Of a stretch of DNA of 64,000 bases, positions 43,134-51,947 are shown piece by piece (position 1 is the first letter of the stretch; the number at the start of each line of letters is the position of its first letter). This DNA is from Rhizobium anhuiense. Its GTDB lineage: Bacteria; Pseudomonadota; Alphaproteobacteria; Rhizobiales; Rhizobiaceae. The notes under the pieces were generated by a model. It saw only the letters and a program-made list of their open reading frames with translations, had not been told where the DNA came from and ran no database searches. Location of the stretch: assembly GCF_003985145.1 (NCBI RefSeq), contig NZ_ML133521.1:496001-560000 (forward strand). The letters are read 5' to 3'. The translations under genes and the position numbers were made by a program.

Positions 43134-45095
43134 ATGCGCTGCTTCACCGTGCTTGGACCCTCGCAGACCGGAAAATCAACAGTCGTGGAAAAGCTCGGCT
43201 CCCTGGAGGGGGCGCCGAGAAAATCCAGCTCCCCTTATGGATTGAACCTCACAGAATTCACCTTTGGAAACGAGGCGTGGTGTGCGCTGGATGCGCCAGG
43301 ACCCAACGAAGCGTTGGCGCATGCACAGCACGCGCTTCTTGCCAGCGACGCCTGCATCCTGTGCGTTTCATCGGCACCCGAGGAGGCTGTGCTCGCTGCG
43401 CCCTATCTGCGCGTAATCGAGAACTCGGAGACGCCGTGCATCCTCTTCGTCAACCGGATGGACGAACCGAGAGGGCGGCTGAGGGACGTGATCGCCGCGC
43501 TTCAAGACTACGCCAACCACACGCTTTTGCTTCGCCAGATCCCGATCCGCGACGGGGATAGGATCATAGGCAGTTGCGATCTGATTTCGGAACGGGCGTG
43601 GCGCTACCGGGAAGGCCAGACTTCGGCGCTGATCGCAATCCCCGAAAGCGCCGCCGAGCGCGAGCACGAAGCGCGCAGCGAGCTCCTGGAACACCTGTCC
43701 GAATTCGATGACTGGCTTCTCGAGGAACTGATCGAAGATCGCGAGCCGCCCAGCGACGCGCTCTATGCCATTTCATCGCGGGTTCTCAGGGAAAACAGGA
43801 TTATTCCGGTCCTGATCGGTGCCGCAAGTCACGGCAACGGCATGATGAGGCTGATGAAGGCGCTGCGCCACGAGGCGCCGCCGGTGGGGGTTCTTCGACA
43901 GCGCCTGGCTCGCGGGGGCAATGTCGATGAAAACAAGCTGACCGCCGTGAGCTTCCATGCCTATCATCGCCAGAATGTCGGTAAGACAGTGCTCGTGCGC
44001 GCGCTTGGCGAGGGACTGCGGCAGGGCGCATCACTGGGCGGCTCCAACCTCGGCGCCGTACAGCATCTCGCAAACGGGAAGTCCAATTCGGCGGTTGTAC
44101 CTGCGCTGGGGGATGTCTTCGCGACGGTCAAGTCCGACCACTTGCCCGTCCCTTCGCTGTTGACATCAAGCGCGGTGGTCGCCCCGCCTGAGTGGACGGA
44201 GCCGCCCACCCCGATGCTTGAAAGGATCCTAGTCCCGGGCAGCGAGCGCGATGAAAACAAGCTCTCCGAAACGCTGGCAAAACTTTCCGAGACGGATCGC
44301 GGCCTAACGGTCTTGCAGGAAGAGAGCACCGGCGCCCATCTCGTCTGCGTCCAGGGGCCGGTGCATCTGCGCGATCTCTGCCGAACCCTGTCCGACGTGT
44401 TTCATATCGACGTAACCGATCGAACGCCCAGCCCGATCTACCGCGAGACAATTGCGAAACCATCTGAGGTTCATTACCGTCACCGCAAACAGACAGGCGG
44501 TGCCGGACAGTTCGCGGATGTGAAGCTGAACATTCGCCCCAATGAGCGCGGCCGGGGATTCACCTTTAGCGAAACCGTCAAGGGTGGCGTCGTTCCGCGC
44601 AACTACATCCCTGCTGTCGAAGCAGGCGCGCGCGAAGCGATGGAGAAAGGGCCGCTAGGCTTCAAGGTCATCGATGTCGGCGTAACGCTGTACGATGGTC
44701 AGCACCATGCCGTCGACAGTTCGGAACACGCTTTCCGAACTGCGTCGAAAATGGGAGTGCGACAGGCGCTTTCCGAAGGGGCGGCCGTTTTAATGCAACC
44801 GGTCTTCCGCAGCGACATTCACATTCCGTCGATCTATTCCGGCAGCCTTGTCCAGATCGTCTCCGCTCTCAAGGGTCAGGTTCTGGGCTTCGACCGGGAT
44901 GAAACCGCCAAGGGATGGGACATCTTCCGGGCACTCATTCCGGGCGGCGCACTTGACGATCTGGCCCGGGCGTTGCGCTCGGCGACGCAAGGCATTGGTT
45001 ATTTTTCCAAGACCTTCGATCACTTCGAGGAGCTATACGGCAAGGAAGCGAACGCCATCGTGAGGGCACACGAGGAACCAGGCGTCGCACACTGA
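43134..45095 (+). CDS. elongation factor G-like protein (EF-G2 type)
   Basis: A 653-residue translational-GTPase family protein. P-loop GPSQTGKS, G3 as DAPG instead of DTPG, and G4 as NRMD; domain II near residues 270-350; then domain IV/V with PSPIYRETIAKPSEVHYRHR, KQTGGAGQFADVKLNIRPNE, GVVPRNYIPAVEAGAREAME and a C-terminal QIVSALKGQVLGFDRD. These EF-G2 proteins retain the EF-G shape but their role is unclear. ATG 43134 follows TGGAGG. It stands alone, with a variant G3 motif that may lower GTPase activity. Confidence 0.85.
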   Translation: MRCFTVLGPSQTGKSTVVEKLGSLEGAPRKSSSPYGLNLTEFTFGNEAWCALDAPGPNEALAHAQHALLASDACILCVSSAPEEAVLAAPYLRVIENSETPCILFVNRMDEPRGRLRDVIAALQDYANHTLLLRQIPIRDGDRIIGSCDLISERAWRYREGQTSALIAIPESAAEREHEARSELLEHLSEFDDWLLEELIEDREPPSDALYAISSRVLRENRIIPVLIGAASHGNGMMRLMKALRHEAPPVGVLRQRLARGGNVDENKLTAVSFHAYHRQNVGKTVLVRALGEGLRQGASLGGSNLGAVQHLANGKSNSAVVPALGDVFATVKSDHLPVPSLLTSSAVVAPPEWTEPPTPMLERILVPGSERDENKLSETLAKLSETDRGLTVLQEESTGAHLVCVQGPVHLRDLCRTLSDVFHIDVTDRTPSPIYRETIAKPSEVHYRHRKQTGGAGQFADVKLNIRPNERGRGFTFSETVKGGVVPRNYIPAVEAGAREAMEKGPLGFKVIDVGVTLYDGQHHAVDSSEHAFRTASKMGVRQALSEGAAVLMQPVFRSDIHIPSIYSGSLVQIVSALKGQVLGFDRDETAKGWDIFRALIPGGALDDLARALRSATQGIGYFSKTFDHFEELYGKEANAIVRAHEEPGVAH

Positions 45096-45228
45096 AACGT
45101 TCGCGCCACTTCGAAGCCCTGCCAATAGGCTCTTGGGCTGCCGCCCTCCAAAATTTCGGCGGGATCGTCCGCTTGGAACAGATCTTCCTAATATACGTTT
45201 CTGGGAAGCCTGCCCCACGGAGGACGCC

Positions 45229-45468
45229 ATGATCAGCATCTGGGACGCGAACGTCGAATTGAAGATAGATGATCGTGTTCACGTCATCAGGAACGCTAGA
45301 GAGGCGGTCGCATTCTTGAAGAAATACTGGCCCGACAACAGAAGCGCGAGCTATGCGACAGCGTGGAAGGTATGCCTGGACGCGGCGAGTGGCGTTGTTC
45401 CCGATGCGGAAGCGCGATCTGCGTTTGCGGCTGCGGCGAAGGAGGCCGGCATCCTTCGACAAACTTAA
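45229..45468 (+). CDS. DUF982 domain protein
   Basis: A 79-residue DUF982 protein: ANVELKIDDRVHVIRNAREA, VAFLKKYWPDNRSASYATAW, KVCLDAASGVVPDAEARSAF and AAAAKEAGIL. ATG 45229 with GGAGG upstream. It is followed about 100 bases later by a second DUF982 gene. Function unknown; the family is rhizobial. Confidence 0.75.
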   Translation: MISIWDANVELKIDDRVHVIRNAREAVAFLKKYWPDNRSASYATAWKVCLDAASGVVPDAEARSAFAAAAKEAGILRQT

Positions 45469-45569
45469 GGTCGCTTCGTTTGAAGTGAGCCATGGATCAT
45501 GCCCGCCACCCTACCCGGAACGGTTCTTGCACGGTTACTAATATATTTACCGTGGGGAGGCGTAACGTT

Positions 45570-45833
45570 ATGAAGTGGCACACAATCGGAGAGTTTACCC
45601 CTCTGATGCTCGCTGTGAATGGGCCGGAAAAATACAAGCTTGTCGCGAGCCTTTGGGAGGCGGCAAATATGTTGACGGCTTGCTGGCCCATCGACGACGG
45701 GGAGGAATATCTTATCGCGATCAGGGCGTGCCAGGACGCCATCCATGGCGACATTTCGGCTGAGGACGCGCGAGAAGCGCTGATCCGTGCCGCCGATGAA
45801 GCTGGCATTCCGGTGATCACCGTCGTCCACTGA
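45570..45833 (+). CDS. DUF982 domain protein
   Basis: An 87-residue DUF982 protein: KWHTIGEFTPLMLAVNGPEK, LVASLWEAANMLTACWPID, AIRACQDAIHGDISAEDARE and ALIRAADEAGIPVI. ATG 45570 follows GGGAGG. It is the third DUF982 gene of the window and a likely tandem duplicate of the preceding gene, though diverged. Confidence 0.75.
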   Translation: MKWHTIGEFTPLMLAVNGPEKYKLVASLWEAANMLTACWPIDDGEEYLIAIRACQDAIHGDISAEDAREALIRAADEAGIPVITVVH

Positions 45834-46386
45834 GTTGCTCCGGTCCTTGATGCCGCAGCCCTCTCCGCTTTGCATCGAAAGCGGCTGTCCTGAGTTCAAC
45901 GAACGCCTGCATCCATTTGATCTCGGGGATGGCGCACTGGTGACGGAAGACCTGGTGAAGAGGTAATCGGCGTCATACTTCCCAACTGTCGTGTTGATCT
46001 CACCGGCTCAGTGATCTCACTGCAGGGAGTGCAACATCTCAGTCCTCGCACCTTGGCCAGCCCCTGAATTTTCAAGAACGGCCGAAGCGAAGGTGTTGTC
46101 CGGCCTGAAGCCATATACGGTTGATCAGCGGCGCAGGCGCTCTCGAACGAGTGGGTGTTCATTTCTGTTCAGGAGCACTAGCTAAGCGGGCGGGGCCCGG
46201 CTCCGTCGTACCGATTGACAATGATTGCTCCGAGTCTTTCTCGCAACACCTAAGCGGCAACTGCAATCTTGGATGGATTTGGCTGGTCTAGAGCATTTCA
46301 GTTACGGTATCCGTAGGACTGCAAACCGATTTGCACGAGCGGATTGCTAGGGAAAGCAAGTCCGCATCTTCTAAAGCAGGACCTTA
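45834..46386. other. intergenic region without recognisable gene
   Basis: About 550 bases. A minus-strand frame at 45896-46162 has no family match. Around 46290 a CTAGAGCATTTCAG stretch resembles dispersed rhizobial intergenic repeats, but I cannot compare copies here. Confidence 0.3.
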
Positions 46387-46635
46387 ATGAACGCGGACAT
46401 GATAGCCGCCTGGGCGGTGGAAAATGGATTCCATGCAATCGATTCGGGGAATTATCGTCGCCACGACACCGCAGGTGTGATCACGATCGAGATTAAGAGG
46501 ATCTCATTCCTCCTCATCGATGAGAGGCAAGGATTGCGACCGCGCCTTATATCTTGGTTGTTCAAAGACTTATCCCTCACGAGCGGGAGCGGCCGCTTGC
46601 AGGGTCTTCTTCTTGACCGCAATCCCATTCATTGA
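46387..46635 (+). CDS. hypothetical protein, 82 aa
   Basis: The frame MNADMIAAWAVENGFHAIDS, GNYRRHDTAGVITIEIKRIS, FLLIDERQGLRPRLISWLFK, DLSLTSGSGRLQGLLLDR has balanced composition and looks like a small alpha/beta protein. AGGACC precedes the ATG weakly. It is convergent with rsgA. No family recognised. Confidence 0.4.
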   Translation: MNADMIAAWAVENGFHAIDSGNYRRHDTAGVITIEIKRISFLLIDERQGLRPRLISWLFKDLSLTSGSGRLQGLLLDRNPIH

Positions 46636-46721
46636 GCGCTGACGCTATCACCAAAGCCCAGCCAATTCTGGTGGCGGATCGTGGTTGACGACGATGAGCA
46701 CCGTCGCAAACGTCAACACTT

Positions 46722-47744
46722 TCAATATTTCTTCTTGCGAACGATCTTGTTGCCGCGGGGTCCACTCACGACCGGGGTCCGGTCGCGGTTTTCTGCAAGC
46801 AGGTTCCGCCAGCGTTCCAGGCGATCGGCGAGCAGGGCACCGCTTGCGACAGCTGCCTGCACCGCGCACCCCGGTTCATGGGCATGGGTGCAATCGCGAA
46901 AGCGGCAAAGCGGTGCCAGTTCGGTTATCTCAGCAAAGAGGGTGTCTATACCGTCGGCAACATCGCTCACGTAAAGCGTTCTTATTCCCGGCGTATCGAC
47001 AACCCACCCGCCCCCTGAAACTGCATGTAGGGATCGCGCTGTGGTCGTGTGTCGGCCCTGCGCGTCGTATTCCCGGATGGTGCCTGTCTTTTGCTTTGTG
47101 TCAGATTCAGGCCCAGTCATGGTGTTCACCAGCGTTGATTTTCCAACACCAGAGGATCCCACCAGCGCGACCGTCTGGCCAATGCCGCACCAAGGCCTCA
47201 ACAGGGAAACGGCATCCGCGGAGCGCCCATTCAAGGCAATGACAGGCAGGTCGCGCTGCAAAGCCTCGGCTTGCGCCTGGAACATGTCGGCATCGTCCGC
47301 GGTGTCAGCCTTCGTCAGGACAATCACCGGATTGATCCCGGCCTGCGTGGCCATGATCAGGTAACGTTCCAGCCGAGCAAGATTGAAATCGGCGTTGCAC
47401 GAGGTCACGATCAACAGGGTGTCGACGTTGGCGGCAACAAGTTGCTGGCCACGTCCGCCTTCCGGGCGTCTTTGAAGGACGCTTTTTCGGTCGAGACGTC
47501 TGACAAGCATGTCAGTGAGTGAATCGGCAAGAACCCAGTCGCCCACCGCGTAGTCACCAGTATTGGTATTGGATGGAAACGCCAGTCCGACCGGCCCGGT
47601 GACATCGATCGCCTCGATGCGGGCCCGGTGAACTGAAGCGATGCGTCTGGGGATCAAGTCCGCTTCGCTGGGCTGGACCTGGTCTGCGAAGAATTCAGAC
47701 CACCCAAGCCGTTCCAGCGGTGAAGAAAGTTGGGAGCTGGTCAA
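46722..47744 (-). CDS. rsgA: ribosome small subunit-dependent GTPase A
   Basis: A 340-residue RsgA/YjeQ with the circularly permuted GTPase order: OB-fold N-terminus (VGDWVLADSLTDMLVRRLDR), G4 VIVLTKAD, G1 VGSSGVGKSTLVN, G3 VVDTPGIR, and zinc module CRFRDCTHAHEPGCAV. It helps late 30S assembly. C-terminal basic tail KIVRKKKY. Its start overlaps the stop of a 60-residue gene (ATGA), implying coupling. This may be an accessory copy additional to a chromosomal one. Confidence 0.92.
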   Translation of the reverse strand: MTSSQLSSPLERLGWSEFFADQVQPSEADLIPRRIASVHRARIEAIDVTGPVGLAFPSNTNTGDYAVGDWVLADSLTDMLVRRLDRKSVLQRRPEGGRGQQLVAANVDTLLIVTSCNADFNLARLERYLIMATQAGINPVIVLTKADTADDADMFQAQAEALQRDLPVIALNGRSADAVSLLRPWCGIGQTVALVGSSGVGKSTLVNTMTGPESDTKQKTGTIREYDAQGRHTTTARSLHAVSGGGWVVDTPGIRTLYVSDVADGIDTLFAEITELAPLCRFRDCTHAHEPGCAVQAAVASGALLADRLERWRNLLAENRDRTPVVSGPRGNKIVRKKKY

Positions 47745-47923
47745 ATCTTGTTCCGTGGATGATCCCGTTTTGGCAAAGAGGTTGCGTAGGCAGCCGCTTC
47801 GCCGGGATAGGGGAAATCGTCCCCGAGCTGACGGTCGTTATCGTAGACTTTGAACGAAGGCCCTTCAACTTCAACGATCCTGTAGCCATTCACGTATTCG
47901 ATCTTCGGTGTTTTCCAGCCCAT
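47741..47923 (-). CDS. small conserved protein coupled to rsgA, 60 aa
   Basis: ATG 47923 follows GGAGAG. MGWKTPKIEYVNGYRIVEVE, GPSFKVYDNDRQLGDDFPYP and GEAAAYATSLPKRDHPRN has the look of a short beta-rich protein. Its stop overlaps the rsgA start by four bases. I know no family. Translational coupling suggests a regulatory leader or a partner of RsgA. Confidence 0.55.
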   Translation of the reverse strand: MGWKTPKIEYVNGYRIVEVEGPSFKVYDNDRQLGDDFPYPGEAAAYATSLPKRDHPRNKI

Positions 47924-47989
47924 TAAAGCTCTCCGGTCGGTCCGCGGTTCTCTCTGAAGATGGTGCCACCTCATACTCGGCGGTCTATG

Positions 47990-48290
47990 ATCTATCAGGT
48001 GCTTCACGATTAGCCAACGCCGGTTCGATCCCATTCGGCGGGCAAGACGAAGGCCAGGCGACCGCCTTACTTCAGGAACAATGCAGAGTGCACCGTAAAT
48101 GTTGCCCAACTCGAGGCGAGGCCCGTCGGAGAAATGCCGCCCCTGATGGCCGCCTCCCGGGCACGGGCGCGGGCTTCCCCGGTAAAGTCCTGGTATCGGA
48201 TATAGGGAGGATTTCCGATGACGACGTCGAACGCGGGATCAGCCCCGACGGCAAAGAAGTCGGACACTGGGTAGTCGCCGGCGCCCGCGG
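47990..48290 (-). pseudogene. fragment of an N6-adenine DNA methylase (restriction-modification type)
   Basis: A minus-strand frame reads FAVGADPAFDVVIGNPPYIR, YQDFTGEARARAREAAIRGG and ASSWATFTVHSALFLK, then a stop codon, then GGRLAFVLPAEW. NPPY with the FTGEAR block is the catalytic region of Eco57I-like methylases. Neither the SAM-binding FxGxG region nor the target-recognition part is present. It is a small relic of a restriction-modification or phage-defence gene. Confidence 0.65.
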
Positions 48291-48677
48291 ATGGCCGCCT
48301 ACTTCCATCCAGAACTACAGCGCGCTATGGGTTGGGGCAGCCTATCACATTGAAATCAGGCGCTTTACGATCTGCTGGTCGATGTTCGGATGCTTTCAAC
48401 AGCGGACAATTGCCGCTTCTCTGGATCTCACCCAGAGACGCTTTCACCGAAACGAATTTGAGATTTCAACGTCCATCACGATAAGCGGGCGTCGACTAAA
48501 ATCATTTCACAATCCACTCACAAGATTTTTATAGATTACATTACAATCATTCCGTGTCGGCTATTTTCTTGCCGGCAACTTTACCTATCTCGCAAGTGCG
48601 AAATGATCGCGCATGCCAACCCGCCGGGCATGGGTACGCCCCCTGCCTGCCGTCCGGCCCAACACAAGGACTCGACA
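48291..48677. other. intergenic region upstream of carbonic anhydrase
   Basis: AT-richer sequence between 48470 and 48600 probably holds the promoter of the carbonic anhydrase gene. No gene is recognised. Confidence 0.35.
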
Positions 48678-49367
48678 ATGGGTGATTTGCTTAAAGGGAT
48701 CTCCAGCTTTCGCGGTGCCGTCTTTCCCGACCATCAGGCACTTTATCGCAAGCTGGCAGAGGAGGGACAGCAGCCGCAAGCGCTGATGATTTCCTGCGCC
48801 GACAGCAGGGTGATGCCCGAAACAATCACGCAGTCCGGCCCAGGCGAACTCTTCGTCTGCCGCAATGCCGGAAATATCGTTCCTCCCTTTTCCACGGCAA
48901 ATGGCGGTGTATCATCGGCGATAGAATATGCGGTCGTAGCACTCGGCGTGCGTGATATCATCGTGTGCGGGCATTCCGATTGCGGTGCGATGAAAGGGCT
49001 TTGCCATCCCGATCTTCTGAAGCCGATGCCGAACGTCGCTGCCTGGCTGAAGCATAGTCATGCTGCCCATTCGATTGTTTGCGAAGCCTACCCCGTCGAC
49101 CTGTCCGAGCGTCAAAGGGTTCGCGCCATCGCGATGGAAAACGTCGTCGTCCAGCTCGATCACTTGCGCACGCATCCTTCCGTCGCCGCCAAGCTGGCGA
49201 CCAACGACATTACCCTGCACGGGTGGTTCTTCGATATCGAGACGGGGGAGGTACTCGTCTATGACGGTGCGGCCGCTCGCTTCACCGAGATCCTTGAGGA
49301 CAGGCCCTTGCCTGTCGCGGTTAAGGGTCGTGGTCGTCCGCATGTGATTCCGCAAGCCGCGGAGTAG
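48678..49367 (+). CDS. beta-carbonic anhydrase
   Basis: A 229-residue beta-class carbonic anhydrase interconverting CO2 and bicarbonate. Zinc ligands: CADSRV (Cys, with the Asp-Arg dyad) and HSDCGAM (His, Cys). GELFVCRNAGNIVPPF, GVSSAIEYAVVALGVRDIIV and LHGWFFDIETGEVLVYD are family blocks. ATG 48678 (MGDLLKGISSF) is used; the longer frame has no extra family sequence. The SulP gene follows four bases after the stop, so the pair forms one operon for bicarbonate supply. Confidence 0.93.
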   Translation: MGDLLKGISSFRGAVFPDHQALYRKLAEEGQQPQALMISCADSRVMPETITQSGPGELFVCRNAGNIVPPFSTANGGVSSAIEYAVVALGVRDIIVCGHSDCGAMKGLCHPDLLKPMPNVAAWLKHSHAAHSIVCEAYPVDLSERQRVRAIAMENVVVQLDHLRTHPSVAAKLATNDITLHGWFFDIETGEVLVYDGAAARFTEILEDRPLPVAVKGRGRPHVIPQAAE

Positions 49368-49371
49368 CCCG

Positions 49372-50898
49372 ATGATTTCCAGCTCTGTTCTTTCGCGCGA
49401 TCTCGCGTCGTCGCTCGTCGTGTTCCTGGTCGCCATACCGCTTTGCCTCGGGATTGCGGTGGCGTCAGGAGTTCCTGTGGCCATGGGCCTCATATCCGGC
49501 ATAGTCGGCGGCCTCGTTGTCGGCCTTTTGGCCGGATCCCCACTTCAGGTGTCGGGGCCGGCGGCGGGCTTAGCCGTGATCGTCTTCGGCTTCGTCGAGC
49601 AATATGGCGCTGCCATGCTCGGGCCGGTTCTCATCGTGGCGGGATTGCTGCAGGTCCTCGCGGGTTTCCTGCGGATCGGCTCGTGGTTTCGGGCGATTTC
49701 GCCTGCGGTCGTCCACGGCATGCTCGCCGGGATCGGCATCCTCATCATTCTTGGCCAGATCCATGTGCTTATGGGGGCAAGACCCGCTGCCGGAGGCATT
49801 GAGAACGTCACTGCCATGGAGCAGACTTTCGCTCGCGTATGGGGCGCGGGGCTGACGCGTGAAGCGGTCGCCCTCCTCGTGGGGTTGATTTCCTTGCTTG
49901 CCATGATCGCCTGGGAGAAGTTCAGGCCGAAGTCCCTGATGCTGGTACCCGGTGCCCTGGTGGGGGTCGCGGCCGGTACGATATTGACGGTCGGGATGCA
50001 GCTGCCGATCGCAAGAGTGGAGGTGCCGTCCTCTCTCGTCGAAAGCATTACACTGCCGACGCTCGATGGCTTCGCCAGGATGGTCGAGCCCGGTATCATC
50101 GTGGCGACGCTGGTCATCGCGGTGATCGCCAGCGCAGAAACGCTGTTGTCATCCGCCGCCGTTGATCGAATGCATGATGGCGTGCGGACCCGCTTCAACA
50201 AGGAGTTGTTTGCCCAGGGCATCGGCAACGGACTTTGCGGTCTGCTTGGCGCCTTGCCGATTACCGGTGTCATCGTCAGATCGTCCGCCAACATTCAGGC
50301 TGGCGCACGGACGCGGGCGTCGGCCGTTCTGCACGGCGTTTGGATCCTTGGGCTGGTGGCATTTCTGCCGCAGCTGCTCGCGATGGTGCCGCTGACCGCA
50401 CTTGCCGCGGTGCTGCTTGTGACAGGATGGCGGCTGATCAGTCTCCATCACGTCCGGCACCTCTTCGATCATCACGGCTGGGTTCCCGTGGGAATCTGGA
50501 CCGCGACGGTGGCGATGGTGGTGCTTCAGGACCTGCTCGTCGGCGTGGCGCTCGGCCTTGCGCTGTCCATACTGGAAATCCTTCCGCACCTCCGTCGCAA
50601 ACTTGCCATCGACAGGTCGGAGGATGAGGAAACCATCCACCTCGACCTCGTCGGCGCGGCGACTTGCAAGGACGTTCCTGTCCTGCTCGACACGCTGGAA
50701 ACGCTTCCCGAGGGTCGTAAGATCAGGATCGCGGGTGCCCGCCTGCACTATCTTGATCATACCAGCGCCGAGACCCTGCGCGACTGGTTGAAGCGCCAGA
50801 AGAAATCAGGGCGCCTCGTCGAAATAGAGCATCCGCCGGTCGGACGCCATCGGCGGCTGAAACCGATCTTTGAACGGCTATCAGAGGAAGTTGCCTGA
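49372..50898 (+). CDS. SulP family anion transporter with STAS domain
   Basis: A 508-residue SulP transporter. About ten to twelve membrane segments follow a short N-terminus (VFLVAIPLCLGIAVASGVPV, LLAGSPLQVSGPAAGLAVIV, GNGLCGLLGALPITGVIVRS). The C-terminal STAS domain begins near residue 415 (HLDLVGAATCKDVPVLLDTL, ...LHYLDHTSAETLRDWLKRQK). Coupling with carbonic anhydrase indicates bicarbonate rather than sulphate transport, as in BicA-like members; that is inference. It is probably co-transcribed. Confidence 0.9.
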   Translation: MISSSVLSRDLASSLVVFLVAIPLCLGIAVASGVPVAMGLISGIVGGLVVGLLAGSPLQVSGPAAGLAVIVFGFVEQYGAAMLGPVLIVAGLLQVLAGFLRIGSWFRAISPAVVHGMLAGIGILIILGQIHVLMGARPAAGGIENVTAMEQTFARVWGAGLTREAVALLVGLISLLAMIAWEKFRPKSLMLVPGALVGVAAGTILTVGMQLPIARVEVPSSLVESITLPTLDGFARMVEPGIIVATLVIAVIASAETLLSSAAVDRMHDGVRTRFNKELFAQGIGNGLCGLLGALPITGVIVRSSANIQAGARTRASAVLHGVWILGLVAFLPQLLAMVPLTALAAVLLVTGWRLISLHHVRHLFDHHGWVPVGIWTATVAMVVLQDLLVGVALGLALSILEILPHLRRKLAIDRSEDEETIHLDLVGAATCKDVPVLLDTLETLPEGRKIRIAGARLHYLDHTSAETLRDWLKRQKKSGRLVEIEHPPVGRHRRLKPIFERLSEEVA

Positions 50899-51258
50899 TC
50901 GGCGGAGAAAAACCAGCTATCTAGCGACAATGTTCTTGCCCCGCTTGCGGGGCAAGAACAGCAAGAAGCGAAGCGCGAAACGCGAAACAATCCGTCACTT
51001 CCATTGCTGCGGCCATACGAGACGCCATGTCACAGTCACGCCTTGTTGGCACTCGGTCTCTGCACCTCTGGAGGAGCGCGTTTCAACGAACCGATACCTG
51101 GCACGCAAGGTAAGCCAATCTCGGAAACGGAAGTATCGGGTGATCTCGACCAGCTTGGAAAGAACATGCAAATCGGTTCGGTACAGTCCTACGCATGCTA
51201 TTACCGCCATCGATCATGGTCAGAAGTGCGAGGCGATACTTGGACGGTCCCAGATATT
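50899..51258. other. intergenic region with a perfect hairpin
   Basis: Holds the 14-bp palindrome at 50931-50960 and no recognised gene; frames of 70-90 codons on both strands show no family. Confidence 0.35.
50931..50960. terminator. perfect 14-bp inverted repeat after the SulP gene
   Basis: TGTTCTTGCCCCGC and GCGGGGCAAGAACA pair around TT, 32 bases after the stop. No U-run follows on either strand, so it could be a terminator-like stem, or a protein-binding or mobile site. Confidence 0.5.
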
Positions 51259-51560
51259 TCATGCGGATGACCTCGGCACAAACCGCTCCTGGATGACAAC
51301 CATTTCGGCGTCGCGCTTTCCGGTGATCATTTCGACAATGGCGTCGACCATCTCGCTGGCGGGCTGTTGGCAGCTTGTCAGTCCATAGGCGGGGGCGCCG
51401 CCGAGCCCGATATTGTCGAAGCCGACGATCGCCAGCTCTTGCGGAATTCCTAGGCCGAACTCGCTACGGATGACATCCATCGCTCCCAGCGCCAAAATGT
51501 CGTTTTCACGCATCAATACGTCGACGCTGGACTCCAGATTAGTTGAAGCGGCGCGACTTC
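51259..51560 (-). pseudogene. LacI-family regulator, C-terminal remnant
   Basis: The minus-strand frame reads SSVDVLMRENDILALGAMD, EFGLGIPQELAIVGFDNIGL, TSCQQPASEMVDAIVEMI and ERFVPRSSA, the end of a LacI/GalR effector domain. The DNA-binding N-terminus and most of the domain are missing, and a stop occurs just before the IS3 element. No matching N-terminal piece is seen beyond the insertion, so truncation preceded or accompanied it. Confidence 0.75.
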
Positions 51561-51620
51561 AGTCACGTGAACCGCACCGGGTTTGCCGGAGGCTCCAACT
51601 TCTGAGAAAGTGGAGCCGAT

Positions 51621-51947
51621 ATGAGCAAGACAACAAACAAATTTTCACCTGAAGTCCGCGCCCGAGCAGTACGGATGGTTTTGGATCACCAAGGCGAATA
51701 TTCCTCGCGATGGGCAGCGGTTTCCTCGATTGCCGCCAAGATCGGCTGCACCGCGCAGACGCTCAATGAATGGGTGAAGAAGGCGGAAGTGGACGATGGT
51801 TCCCGGCCCGGGCTCCCAAGCGACGTCGCCGAGAAGATGAAGGCTCTGGAGCGGGAGAACCGCGAGCTTCGGCAGGCCAATGAGATACTGCGCAAAGCGT
51901 CCGCTTATTTCGCGATGGCGGAGCTCGACCGCCCATTGAAGCGATGA
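51621..51947 (+). CDS. IS3 family transposase OrfA
   Basis: A 108-residue Orf[41 protein letters not shown] form the HTH; a leucine-zipper-like coil follows ([20 protein letters not shown]). It ends over the OrfB start (ATGA), and a frameshift in the overlap would make the OrfAB fusion. ATG 51621 lies behind GTGGAG. Confidence 0.92.
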   Translation: MSKTTNKFSPEVRARAVRMVLDHQGEYSSRWAAVSSIAAKIGCTAQTLNEWVKKAEVDDGSRPGLPSDVAEKMKALERENRELRQANEILRKASAYFAMAELDRPLKR

